Part shown: positions 25,276 to 33,213 of the stretch, piece after piece | Position numbering within the stretch: position 1 is the stretch's first letter | Layout: each line of letters opens with the position of its first letter | Assembly: GCF_013409935.1 (NCBI RefSeq) | Contig: NZ_JACCCO010000002.1 | Span: 1,302,001-1,366,000, forward strand | Direction of reading: 5' to 3' | Length of the DNA stretch: 64,000 bases | From: Streptosporangium sandarakinum | Lineage (GTDB): Bacteria > Actinomycetota > Actinomycetes > Streptosporangiales > Streptosporangiaceae | Program-made: the position numbers and the translations under genes | The notes under the pieces: model-generated | Told to the model about the DNA's origin: nothing | Database searches by the model: none | The model's input: only the letters and a program-made list of their open reading frames with translations

Positions 25276-27236
25276 TGCCGCCGCATCGTCCGGGCGAGCC
25301 GGACGGTGCCCCGGACCCCGGGAACCCGCAGGACCACGCGCCGGGCCAGCGGGTACCGGGGTCCGGCCGCGTCCTGGCCGCCCGCGCCGCCGACCTCCAC
25401 CCTGCCGGTGCGGCCCATCCGCAGCCGGAAGCGCAGGGCCTCCTCCCCGCCGTCCAGCCGCAGGAACGGCAACCACTCCCCGGGGCACAGGAACCCCTCC
25501 TGGGCGGCGAGCCGGGTCGGGACCCTGGCCACCAGCCGCCCCGCGTGGCGTCCCGGCACGCCCGGCTCGATGAGGGCGGGCACGCAGACCTCCTGGTCCG
25601 GGCGGGCCGCCCGGCGCAGCGCCAGCTCGGCGGGCGGCCCCCCGCTCGGCGGCACGTACGGCACCGGCACGACGACGAAGACCTGTCCCCGGTCGCGGAT
25701 GACCGTCGTCCCCGTCGAGACCAGGACGATCGACTCGGGGAACGACCGGGGCTCCACGCAGACGCCCAGCTCCCCCTCCTCCGACCACCAGGGGACGACC
25801 AGCCTCCGGGAGCCGCCGGCCAGGTCGCCGACGCAGTCGCCGGGGACGCCGGTCACCCGGGCGCGGGCCCGGTGCGCCCCGCCGTGCATGCGCGCGTGGA
25901 CCTCCCACGGGCCGGCCGGCAGCGGGCGGCCCAGGGCCGCGGTGTCCACCTCCAGCCGGGCGGTCGCGCCGGCCTGCAGCCTGATCCCGTTGCGATGCCG
26001 GCAGCGGGTCAGCGACGACGTCACCGGCAGGGCGTGGACGAGCCCGCTTTCGGGATGCCTGACGTAGACCTCGACCCGGGCCTGTGAGACGGCCCGGGTG
26101 ACGTCGACCAGCTCCGGGGGGAGGTCGACGTCCAGCGGCGCCGGGGGATCCCACAGCAGGCCGGTCTCGCCGTACGGGACGAACCGCATCGGCTCGCCGC
26201 CGGCCCGCATGATCTCCACGGTGAGCGCCATCTCGAACGCGCCGTCCCGCCAGCCGGCCTCCCGCAGGTCGGCCCGCAGGTGGGTGCCGCGCATGGCCTC
26301 GGCCAGCGCGAGGAGCCGGTCGAGGCGGCCGGCGCGCAGCAGGGCCGCGCGGACCCGCAGGTGGACGGGCAGGTACCGGTCCAGGTGCGGGGGGAAGCGC
26401 TGGACGACGAGCTCGCGCAGCGTGGTGAAGGTGGCCGCCCGCTCCCGGGCGGAGGCGGTGACGAACCGGCCGCCGCCGAGCCGGCGCAGCACCGAGGCCC
26501 GCAGCCAGTGCGCGTACATCCGGTCGCGCCGCCGTCCCGGGGGCAGCTCGGCGTCGATGACGTCGAGCAGCTCGCGCAGCTCCGCCCCCTGCACGTACGG
26601 GTCGCCCGGCGGTTCGGGGCGCTCGGCCACGTGGCAGCAGACCTCGTCGGCCAGGACCGCGACGACCTTGGCCCGCAGGTAGGCGCGGAGCACGAAGGTC
26701 TCCTCGGCCAGGCGCCCGCCGGGGTCGGGGAAGGCGAGCGCCTCGGCGTCCAGGAACGCCCGGCGGTAGAGCTTGTGCGGGGTCAGCGCGGACAGCAGCC
26801 GGTCCTTGAGGATGTCGGCGCGGTCGCGGTCGGCCTCGAACACCGGGGAGGGCGGCATCCGGCCGACCACCAGCCGTCCGAGGAGGACGTCGGCGTCGGT
26901 CTGCACGGCCCGCCGGTACATCCGCTCCAGCGCGGTCCGCTCCAGCCGGTCGGTCTGCTCCATCAGGTAGACGTACTCGCCCTGGGCGACGGCCATCCCG
27001 ATGTTGCGGCCGCGCATCGGCGAGCCGGTCTCCTCCAGGTGCAGCACCCGGACGTTCGGCCGCGCCGCCGCCAGCGCCTCAAGGCGCCGCTGGATCCCGT
27101 CGCCCGGCCCGGTGTCGGCGAAGACGACCTCGTACTCCTCCGGGGCCATCGACTGCGCGAGGAGCGAGCGGACACAGGCGTCGGCCGCGGTGCCGGGGTC
27201 GCGCACCGGCACCACCACGCTGACCTTCACATCCAT
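25260..27236 (-). CDS. Large family 2 glycosyltransferase
   Basis: The 658-residue protein has a GT-A domain in the first 230 residues: VSVVVPVRDPGTAADACVRSLLAQ, EVVFADTGPGDG, GSPMRGRNIGMAVAQGEYVYLMEQTDRL and a late GGRLAEETFVLRAYL. The usual DxD is not obvious, and the site reads EQTD. The last 400 residues contain helical and beta-rich parts, with a carbohydrate-binding-like character, as in wall teichoic-acid or capsule polymerases of actinomycetes. No membrane helix. It stands alone, convergent with the esterase gene. Confidence 0.85.
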   Translation of the reverse strand: MDVKVSVVVPVRDPGTAADACVRSLLAQSMAPEEYEVVFADTGPGDGIQRRLEALAAARPNVRVLHLEETGSPMRGRNIGMAVAQGEYVYLMEQTDRLERTALERMYRRAVQTDADVLLGRLVVGRMPPSPVFEADRDRADILKDRLLSALTPHKLYRRAFLDAEALAFPDPGGRLAEETFVLRAYLRAKVVAVLADEVCCHVAERPEPPGDPYVQGAELRELLDVIDAELPPGRRRDRMYAHWLRASVLRRLGGGRFVTASARERAATFTTLRELVVQRFPPHLDRYLPVHLRVRAALLRAGRLDRLLALAEAMRGTHLRADLREAGWRDGAFEMALTVEIMRAGGEPMRFVPYGETGLLWDPPAPLDVDLPPELVDVTRAVSQARVEVYVRHPESGLVHALPVTSSLTRCRHRNGIRLQAGATARLEVDTAALGRPLPAGPWEVHARMHGGAHRARARVTGVPGDCVGDLAGGSRRLVVPWWSEEGELGVCVEPRSFPESIVLVSTGTTVIRDRGQVFVVVPVPYVPPSGGPPAELALRRAARPDQEVCVPALIEPGVPGRHAGRLVARVPTRLAAQEGFLCPGEWLPFLRLDGGEEALRFRLRMGRTGRVEVGGAGGQDAAGPRYPLARRVVLRVPGVRGTVRLARTMRRHYLPS

Positions 27237-27296
27237 GAGCCCCAGGGTGCGTCGCCCATGGCATGGAGGCGGTCAGACTTGCCGAGTCCTGGTGTC

Positions 27297-28058
27297 TCAA
27301 TACCAGCCCGTGGCCTGGGAATGGGCCCAGGCACCACATGGCGTCCCGTAGCGGCCCTTGATGTAGCCGAGGCCCCACGCGATCTGGGTGGCGGGGTTGG
27401 TCTGCCAGTCGCCGCCGGCGCTGGCCATCTTGCTGCCGGGCAGGGACTGCGGGATGCCGTAGGCGCCGCTGTAGCGGTTCATCGCCCGCTCGTTCCAGCC
27501 GCTCTCCTTGGTCCAGAGCCTCTCCAGGCAGCCCCACTGGTCGCCCCAGCCGCGCGCGTCCAGCATCTGCTTGCCCAGCGCGCGGTTGCCGGACGGGTTG
27601 GCCGGGCCGGACGGGAGCTGCTTGGGATCGAAGCCGCCGCCGCCGGGCGCCTCCTTGACGATCTTGATGGGGCTGAGCTTGCGGCGCTTGTCGCGCTCGG
27701 CGGCCAGCCGGTCGGCCTTGAGCGCCTGGGCAGCCTGGGCCTTGAGGACGTCGCCCTCGGGGTCGGGCGCGAACGGGTCGCCGCCGCCGAAGATCTTCGA
27801 CATCTCGTTCAGGGAGAGCGGCGCCGGCTTCGGGGCGGAGGCGTTCTGCATCGCGGTGTAGACGGTGAACCCGCCGCCGCCCACGACGACGGCGGCCGTC
27901 GTCGCGAGGATGACGGCGCGCTTGGGGGTCAGCCACCCCTTCTTCTTCCCGGCCCGCGGCTCCTGTGGGGCCGCCTTGTCCCGCCTGGCGGGTTTCCGGG
28001 CGTTACGGCGGGGGCGCGGAGCCGGATGCTCCCTCAGCTGCGGCGGTCCTGAGCTCAC
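27297..28058 (-). CDS. Membrane-anchored lytic transglycosylase-like protein
   Basis: The 253-residue protein has a basic cytoplasmic start, one membrane helix at about residues 49-68 (AVILATTAAVVVGGGGFTVY), a linker and a C-terminal SLT/Rpf-like domain with WGDQWGCLERLWTKESGWNERAMN, YGIPQSLPGSKM and ATQIAWGLGYIKGRYGTPCGAW. The Glu in TKESGW is the catalytic residue. It cleaves peptidoglycan glycan strands outside the membrane. GTG 28058 is preceded by CATAGG at about leaderless spacing. A perfect CRP site lies about 147 bp upstream. Confidence 0.9.
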   Translation of the reverse strand: MSSGPPQLREHPAPRPRRNARKPARRDKAAPQEPRAGKKKGWLTPKRAVILATTAAVVVGGGGFTVYTAMQNASAPKPAPLSLNEMSKIFGGGDPFAPDPEGDVLKAQAAQALKADRLAAERDKRRKLSPIKIVKEAPGGGGFDPKQLPSGPANPSGNRALGKQMLDARGWGDQWGCLERLWTKESGWNERAMNRYSGAYGIPQSLPGSKMASAGGDWQTNPATQIAWGLGYIKGRYGTPCGAWAHSQATGWY

Positions 28059-28197
28059 AACCTATGAGCTTGCCGCGCGCGGGGGGGTGCTCCGCAACCT
28101 GAACGGCGGAGTTGGTCTGCCTCTCCCGTGAGATCAGCAAGCTTTCCCCCTGCTTACCACTCGATTACGTGGTCTTTCCCGTTATTTGGCAACGTAC

Positions 28198-28213
28198 TGT
28201 GATTTCAGTCACA
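28198..28213. promoter_or_regulatory. Perfect CRP-family binding site
   Basis: TGTGATTTCAGTCACA is an exact TGTGA-N6-TCACA dyad. It lies in the 298-bp divergent gap between the transglycosylase (start 28058) and response regulator (start 28357) genes, which otherwise shows only the promoter elements listed here. In Mycobacterium tuberculosis the CRP homologue is known to control rpfA, a comparable wall hydrolase. Confidence 0.75.
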
Positions 28214-28344
28214 TTTGCCGGTACGGCGGTCTGCCCGGCCCACACACCGGAGTGGGAGGTCCCGGCGGGGTCCCCCGTACCGCCCGGCCCGCCCCTCCCC
28301 TGTCACAGTTCAATGACGGGTGCCGATCGGATGGCATTTGGGCG

Positions 28345-28357
28345 AATAATTACGGCG
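28345..28357 (+). promoter_or_regulatory. -10 box of a leaderless response-regulator mRNA
   Basis: AATAAT (28345-28350) is followed by TACGGC and then GTG 28357, so transcription would begin at the start codon. It also explains why the longer open frame back to 28186 should not be used. Confidence 0.6.
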
Positions 28358-29031
28358 TGGCGGGCATCCTTCTCGTGGAAGACGATCCCTCGGTCCGGAC
28401 GGGGCTGGAGCTGGCGCTGAGCCGCCAGGGGCACACCGTGACCTCCTACGACAACGGCGAGGACGCCCTCGCCCACATCAGGTCGCGCCGCCCCGAGATC
28501 GCCGTACTCGACGTCATGCTCCCCGGCATCGACGGGGTCGAGGTGTGCCGCCGCATCCGCCGGATGGACCAGCTGCCCGTCATCCTCCTCACCGCCCGCG
28601 GGGACGACCTCGACGTGGTCGTCGGCCTGGAGGCCGGCGCCGACGACTACGTGGTCAAGCCCGTCGAGCCGCGCGTGCTGGACGCGCGGATCCGCGCCGT
28701 GCTGCGCCGGGTGGAGTCGGCCGCCTCCGACCGCGTCACCTTCGGCGACCTGGTCGTGGACCGGGGCGCGCTCAAGGTGTCGCTGGCCGGCCGGGAGATC
28801 CACCTGACCCCCACCGAGCTGCGGCTCCTGCTCGAACTGGTCCGCCACCCCGGCCAGGTGCTCAACCGCAGATACCTGCTGCGGGCCGTCTGGGACCACA
28901 CCCACGTCGCCGACTCCCGCCTGGTGGACGCCTGCGTCCAGCGGATCCGCGCCAAGATCGAGAAGGTGCCCGCCGAGCCGGAGTTCATCCACACCGTCCG
29001 CGGGTTCGGCTACCGGTTCAGCCCGCCGTGA
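28357..29031 (+). CDS. OmpR-family response regulator
   Basis: The 224-residue protein has a receiver domain (AGILLVEDDPSV, phosphoacceptor Asp in AVLDVMLPG, LTARGDD, KPVEPRVLDARI) and a winged-helix domain (LTPTELRLLLELVRHPGQVLNRRYLLRAVW, HTVRGFGYRF). Its stop overlaps the start of the histidine kinase (GTGA), so the pair is translationally coupled. The stimulus is unknown; the third gene is a lipoprotein that may contribute to sensing. Confidence 0.95.
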   Translation: MAGILLVEDDPSVRTGLELALSRQGHTVTSYDNGEDALAHIRSRRPEIAVLDVMLPGIDGVEVCRRIRRMDQLPVILLTARGDDLDVVVGLEAGADDYVVKPVEPRVLDARIRAVLRRVESAASDRVTFGDLVVDRGALKVSLAGREIHLTPTELRLLLELVRHPGQVLNRRYLLRAVWDHTHVADSRLVDACVQRIRAKIEKVPAEPEFIHTVRGFGYRFSPP

Positions 29032-30431
29032 GGCTGATGCACACCGGCCTGCGGGGCCGCCTGGTCATCGCCTTCACCCTCATCGCCGTGTCCGCCTCCG
29101 CGCTCGTCGCGGTGATCGGCTACGAGCTCGTCAAGCGCCGGGTCATCGACCGGACCGAGCAGGTGGCCGTCGGCGACGTGCGCGACATCATCGAGGGGAT
29201 CAAGGTGCCGGTCGGCGCCCGCTGGCCGGGGGACGGCCCGCCGGCCGACACGCAGATCGCCGCCCTGCAGCGGAGCCTGCGCGCCCGCAACGGCCGGGTG
29301 GTGGTCCGCTACGAGAACTACGTCTACCCCGACGGCGACTTCGGCATGGGCGACGTCCCGGCCGACCTCGTCACCGCGTCCGCCCGCAAGACGATGACCG
29401 CCCGGCGGGCGGTCCAGGGACGGATGTGGCTGGTCATCGCCACCCCCGTGTGGCGGATCGAGCCCATCGGCATCGCCAGGCCCACCGGGATGAGCGTCTT
29501 CGCGTTCGTCCCCCTCACCGAGGAGGAGCGGCTCCTGGACGACCTGCGCCGGCCGCTGGCCGCGGCCGGCGCCGTCATGCTGGTCATCGCGCTCGCCGTC
29601 GCCCTGGTGTCGGCCAGGCGGGTGCTGCTGCCCGTCCGGCGGCTGGGTTCGGCGGCCCGGGCTCTGGGCGCCGGCCGGCTCAACACCCGCCTGCCGGTGC
29701 ACGGCCAGGACGAGCTGGCGCAGCTCACCGCCACTTTCAACGACACCGCCGCCGCCCTGGAGCACAGCGTGTCCGAGCTGCGCTCGCTGGAGGCGATGTC
29801 CCGGCGGTTCGTCGCCGACGTCTCGCACGAGCTGCGCACCCCGCTGACCGCGATGACGGCGGTGGCCGACATGCTCTCGGAGGAGGCCGACCGGCTGCCC
29901 ACCGAGCCTGCGGCGGCCGTACGGCTCGTCCTGCGGGAGATCAAGCGGTTGCGGACCCTGGTGGAGCAGCTCATCGAGACCAGCCGGTTCGACTCGGGCA
30001 CGGCGACGCTGAACACCGAGAGCGTGGGCGTCGCCGACGTGATCGACGACTGCCTGGAGATACGGGGCTGGTCGGACCGGGTGGAGGTGGACGTGCCCCG
30101 CGCGCTGGCCTTCTCCGCCGACCCGCGGCGCCTCGACGTCATCCTGGCGAACCTGGTGGGCAACGCCCTGCGGCACGGCGCGCCCCCCGTCGTGGTGACC
30201 GCCCGCCGCGTCCCCGGCGGACTGGAGGTGAAGGTGCGCGACCACGGCCCGGGCATCCCGCCCGCCGACCTGCCGCACGTGTTCAACCGCTTCTACAAGG
30301 CGAGCGGCGGCGACGGCAGCGGGCTCGGCCTGTCCATCGCCCGCGCCAACGTCGAGTTGCACGGCGGCACCGTCTCGGCGCGGGCGCAGGACCCCGGCGT
30401 CCTCTTCACGGTCTGGCTGCCCGGAAGATGA
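29028..30431 (+). CDS. Sensor histidine kinase
   Basis: The 467-residue protein has a first membrane helix at about residues 12-34, an extracytoplasmic domain of roughly 130 residues, a second helix (AAGAVMLVIALAVALVSARRV), HAMP, HisKA with DVSHELRTPLTAM, and HATPase (LANLVGNALRHGA, DHGPGIP, GSGLGLSIA). GTG 29028 overlaps the regulator stop; ATG 29037 is a second choice. The stop overlaps the start of the lipoprotein gene (ATGA). It is expected to phosphorylate the upstream regulator. Confidence 0.95.
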   Translation: MRLMHTGLRGRLVIAFTLIAVSASALVAVIGYELVKRRVIDRTEQVAVGDVRDIIEGIKVPVGARWPGDGPPADTQIAALQRSLRARNGRVVVRYENYVYPDGDFGMGDVPADLVTASARKTMTARRAVQGRMWLVIATPVWRIEPIGIARPTGMSVFAFVPLTEEERLLDDLRRPLAAAGAVMLVIALAVALVSARRVLLPVRRLGSAARALGAGRLNTRLPVHGQDELAQLTATFNDTAAALEHSVSELRSLEAMSRRFVADVSHELRTPLTAMTAVADMLSEEADRLPTEPAAAVRLVLREIKRLRTLVEQLIETSRFDSGTATLNTESVGVADVIDDCLEIRGWSDRVEVDVPRALAFSADPRRLDVILANLVGNALRHGAPPVVVTARRVPGGLEVKVRDHGPGIPPADLPHVFNRFYKASGGDGSGLGLSIARANVELHGGTVSARAQDPGVLFTVWLPGR

Positions 30432-31054
30432 GGGCACACCGTGACCCCGCCCGGAAGGCGGGACGACCCGGCACGGCCGTACGGCGCACGGAACGGCCCG
30501 CCCGCCCGGCCCGGTGGCTCGCCGCCGCCCTGACGGCCGTCCTCACGCTCGGCGGGTGCGGGATCGCCCCCACCGGCGTCCAGGACCGCGGGCGGCCCCC
30601 TGTGATCAGCTACAGCCCCACGTGGGTGACCGTCTATCTGCTGCGCGACGGCCGCCTGGAGCCCGTCAGGATCCCGGTGGGCTCCGACACGGCCTCCGAC
30701 ATCATCGACACCCTGTTCCGGGCCGGCAAGCAGCCGCCCGAGCCCGAACTGACCACCGCCCTCGACGCCTTCCGGCACTACGACACCGAGACCACCCGGT
30801 ACGCCGAGTCGGGCCGGCGCAAGGACCTCGGCGACACCACGGGATACCGGCTGAACGTGATCGTCTCGGGGGAGGGCACGCTCTCCCGAGCCGGGATCGC
30901 CCAGCTCACCTGCACGATCCGGCAGAACAAGCAGGAGAGCATCTGGAGCGTCGAGATCACCCGGCTGTTCCCCGGCGAGCCCAGGTCGTGGGGGGAGCAC
31001 ACCTGCTTCGAGTTCCGCGACCTCGCGGCCGACGGCGTGCGGCTGCCCCCGTGA
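30428..31054 (+). CDS. Lipoprotein with GerMN-like region, coupled to the two-component system
   Basis: The 208-residue protein has a basic N-terminus, then WLAAALTAVLTLGGC, a lipobox with the Cys at about residue 44. The mature part contains VTVYLLRDGRLEPVRIPV and a segment (IIDTLFRAGKQPPEPELTTAL) that resembles GerMN domains. The start overlaps the kinase stop, so it is the third cistron of one operon. An arrangement of regulator, kinase and GerMN lipoprotein is also known for MtrA-MtrB-LpqB in actinobacteria. A role in modulating the kinase outside the membrane is inferred. Confidence 0.8.
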   Translation: MRAHRDPARKAGRPGTAVRRTERPARPARWLAAALTAVLTLGGCGIAPTGVQDRGRPPVISYSPTWVTVYLLRDGRLEPVRIPVGSDTASDIIDTLFRAGKQPPEPELTTALDAFRHYDTETTRYAESGRRKDLGDTTGYRLNVIVSGEGTLSRAGIAQLTCTIRQNKQESIWSVEITRLFPGEPRSWGEHTCFEFRDLAADGVRLPP

Positions 31055-31233
31055 CAGGGAACCGCCTCCGGCGGGCGGCGGGCGGCGGGCGGCGGGACAG
31101 TCTCGCCCGCTCCAGGGGTAATCGAGTACATCTCCGCCTGGCCGCATCAGTTCAAGCTGTCGCGTATCTATTACGAGCGACGGACAGATCCCCATCAAAG
31201 TCTGTTTGATTCGGCATGTAACACCATCTGCCT

Positions 31234-31788
31234 TCACCGACTCCCGACGTCATTGCGGGGAGATCGGTAATGGATTCCGCGATCAGCACGTAGGTAAGCC
31301 ATGGCGATCTGCACGTTGCCGGTCAGGGGAGCTATGGAGTCGAGGACGAGACGGTCCTCACACCAGGCGTAGAAGTTCGCGCGTCGCGCCTCCACCGACG
31401 CCCAGGTAGGCTCGACGAAGCCGTCGATGTCACGCTGACGACCGTCCAACCGTCGTCGATGCAGGACACGATCGGAGCAGATCACTTCGATGTAGCGCAG
31501 CGCCACACTCCGGCGGCGGGCAAGACCGCGCCACTGCTCCCGTGCCTCGTGCGCATCGTTCACCGCATCGACGATGACCGTCTGCCCGAGCGCGAGAACG
31601 TCGGAGGCAAGCGCCTCCACCACGACGTAGGCCGCCAGTCCGGTCGGCTGGTCCCGGTCGATTCCCGCTCGCCACATCGCGGCCTCAACCGGATCTACCG
31701 ACAACACCGGAGCCGGAAGCAAACGACCCAACTCCTGGGCCACAGAACTTTTACCGGCACCGGGTAAGCCGCTCATCACGATCAGCAT
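31234..31788 (-). CDS. AAA-family P-loop kinase
   Basis: The 184-residue protein starts with MLIVMSGLPGAGKSSVAQELG (Walker A) and continues with VLSVDPVEAAMWRAGID, TVIVDAVNDAHEAREQWRGLA and a lid region with HRRRLDGRQRD. This is the general fold of small-molecule kinases related to chloramphenicol phosphotransferase and zeta toxins. ATG 31788 fits the family; the open frame to 31905 adds an unrelated N-terminus. Codon use is less GC-rich than its neighbours, and it adjoins a TnpB element, so it may be acquired. No antitoxin gene is visible. Confidence 0.75.
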   Translation of the reverse strand: MLIVMSGLPGAGKSSVAQELGRLLPAPVLSVDPVEAAMWRAGIDRDQPTGLAAYVVVEALASDVLALGQTVIVDAVNDAHEAREQWRGLARRRSVALRYIEVICSDRVLHRRRLDGRQRDIDGFVEPTWASVEARRANFYAWCEDRLVLDSIAPLTGNVQIAMAYLRADRGIHYRSPRNDVGSR

Positions 31789-31977
31789 GCCCGTAACGCT
31801 GTCATACGCGGCCGACGGCCATGCGATGCCGAGAAAGATCCCTCGGCGACTGCAACTCGCGTCGCGATCTTCAACCGGTCCCTGTTGTTTCCGCACCGAC
31901 TTCATTTCGAAACGCTCGGTTATGACGATCGCCGGAAATCAACCCGGAGCATCGTCTTACCCTGCCATGATGGCCAC

Positions 31978-33177
31978 ATGACGGCATCAGAAGGCGGTGA
32001 GAGCGGGCATGCCCGCTATACCTACCGGCTGCGCATGTCGTCTACCGCGCTGGCCGCCCTGCTGGCCGAATGGGATCGGTGCCGGTGGGTGTGGAACCAA
32101 TGCGTGGTCACCTCCCGCGCCGCACACAAGGCCGGGCGGGAATGCGGCCCGGCCGGTCTGAATCGGATGCTGACCGGCTGGCGCGCCGAGCACGGCTGGC
32201 TGCGCGGCGGCGCAGCGGTACCGCAACAACAGATCATCCGCGACTTCGCCAAGTCCCGCGCCAAAGCGCTCAGGGACATCAGGGGACGGTTGCCGATGCG
32301 TCAGCGGGCGGGCATGCCGAAGTTCAAGAAGAAACACTTGGCGGCTCCGACGCTGAACTACACCCGGCAGGGTTTCCGCCTGAGGGACGGCCGCCTGCGC
32401 CTGGCCGGGGGCATCGAACTGACGGTGGTGTGGTCACGCTCCTTACCTGCTGAACCGTCCAGCGTGCGCGTCTTCCGCGACTGCCTCGGCCACTGGTACG
32501 CCTCCTTTGTCGTGTTCACCCAAGTCGAGATGCTGCCCACGACCGGCCAGGTGATCGGCGTCGACTGGGGGGTCAAGGAGATCGCGACCACCACCAGCGA
32601 CGACCATGACCTGGTTCACCCTGAGCACGGGAAGAAGGTCGCCGTGAGGCTGGCGCGCTACCAGAAGATGATGGCCCGCCGGAAGCCGCAGCGCGGCCAG
32701 GCTGCCTCGAAGGGCTACCGTACGGCCAAGCGGCAGGCGGCGAAGACGTACAAGAAGATCGCCCGGCAGCGACAGGGTACCGCCCGCAAGTGGGCCAAGG
32801 CCGTGGTGCGCGACCACGACGTCCTGGCGGTGGAGGACTTTCGGCCGAAGTTCCTGGCCCGATCAAGGATGGCGCGCAAGGCCGCCGACGCGGCAATCTC
32901 CGCCACCAAGGCGGAGCTGATCCACATGGCGCGCAAGCACGGCCGCATCCTGTACCTGGTCACCCCCGCCCACACCACGATGGACTGCGGACGCTGCGGA
33001 GCGAGAGCCAAGCACGCGCTGCCGCTGTCGGAACGCACCTACACCTGCACCGCGTGCGGAGCCGTGTCTCCCCGGGACAAGAACTCCGCACGTGTGATGC
33101 TCCTCCGGGCTGGTCTGGCCCCGGCTGGTGCCGATCGCATAAGACTCGATCGCTCGCCGAGCGACCGCGCAGCGTGA
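31978..33177 (+). CDS. tnpB: RNA-guided endonuclease TnpB
   Basis: The 399-residue protein keeps every expected active-site part of the RuvC fold: Asp196 in IGVDWGVKE, Glu286 in LAVEDF and Asp367 in SPRDKNSAR. A complete zinc finger lies between the last two (CGRCGARAKHALPLSE, then CTACG). TnpB nucleases use an omega RNA from the element's 3' end to cut DNA and so keep the element at its site. ATG 31978 gives MTASEGGESGHARYTYRL, the usual start. Because the catalytic residues are intact, it may be active. Confidence 0.9.
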   Translation: MTASEGGESGHARYTYRLRMSSTALAALLAEWDRCRWVWNQCVVTSRAAHKAGRECGPAGLNRMLTGWRAEHGWLRGGAAVPQQQIIRDFAKSRAKALRDIRGRLPMRQRAGMPKFKKKHLAAPTLNYTRQGFRLRDGRLRLAGGIELTVVWSRSLPAEPSSVRVFRDCLGHWYASFVVFTQVEMLPTTGQVIGVDWGVKEIATTTSDDHDLVHPEHGKKVAVRLARYQKMMARRKPQRGQAASKGYRTAKRQAAKTYKKIARQRQGTARKWAKAVVRDHDVLAVEDFRPKFLARSRMARKAADAAISATKAELIHMARKHGRILYLVTPAHTTMDCGRCGARAKHALPLSERTYTCTACGAVSPRDKNSARVMLLRAGLAPAGADRIRLDRSPSDRAA

Positions 33178-33213
33178 GCCAGGGATCCCCCTCCTTCCAA
33201 GGAGGGGGAGCAG
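33178..33213 (+). ncRNA. Probable 3' end of the TnpB omega RNA and element right end
   Basis: CCCCCTCCTT-CC-AAGGAGGGGG (33187-33208) is a perfect hairpin directly after tnpB, followed by AGCAG. TnpB guide RNAs normally overlap the 3' end of tnpB and finish at such a right end; the next bases, inside phoH, would then act as the guide. This is inferred from the family. Confidence 0.55.

Larger units (their letters stand above)
31978..33213 (+). mobile_element. Solo IS200/IS605-type element carrying only tnpB
   Basis: The unit comprises the TnpB gene, a short AT-richer upstream part and a right end with a perfect 10-bp hairpin just before the phoH stop codon. No TnpA gene is present, so it cannot transpose on its own. 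The left boundary is not determined. Confidence 0.7.

Noticed and set aside
28059..28197. A c-di-AMP (ydaO) riboswitch upstream of the transglycosylase
   Set aside because: Such switches are known before rpf-type genes, but I cannot trace the required paired elements here, and the promoter seems to sit at the start codon.
31055..31233. tRNA or small RNA gene in the gap after the lipoprotein
   Set aside because: No cloverleaf or hairpin with a terminator is visible; only a GGGCGGC repeat and AT-richer sequence.
31234..31788. Zeta-type toxin of a toxin-antitoxin pair
   Set aside because: The P-loop fold is compatible, but there is no antitoxin gene next to it and the toxin-specific residues cannot be confirmed.
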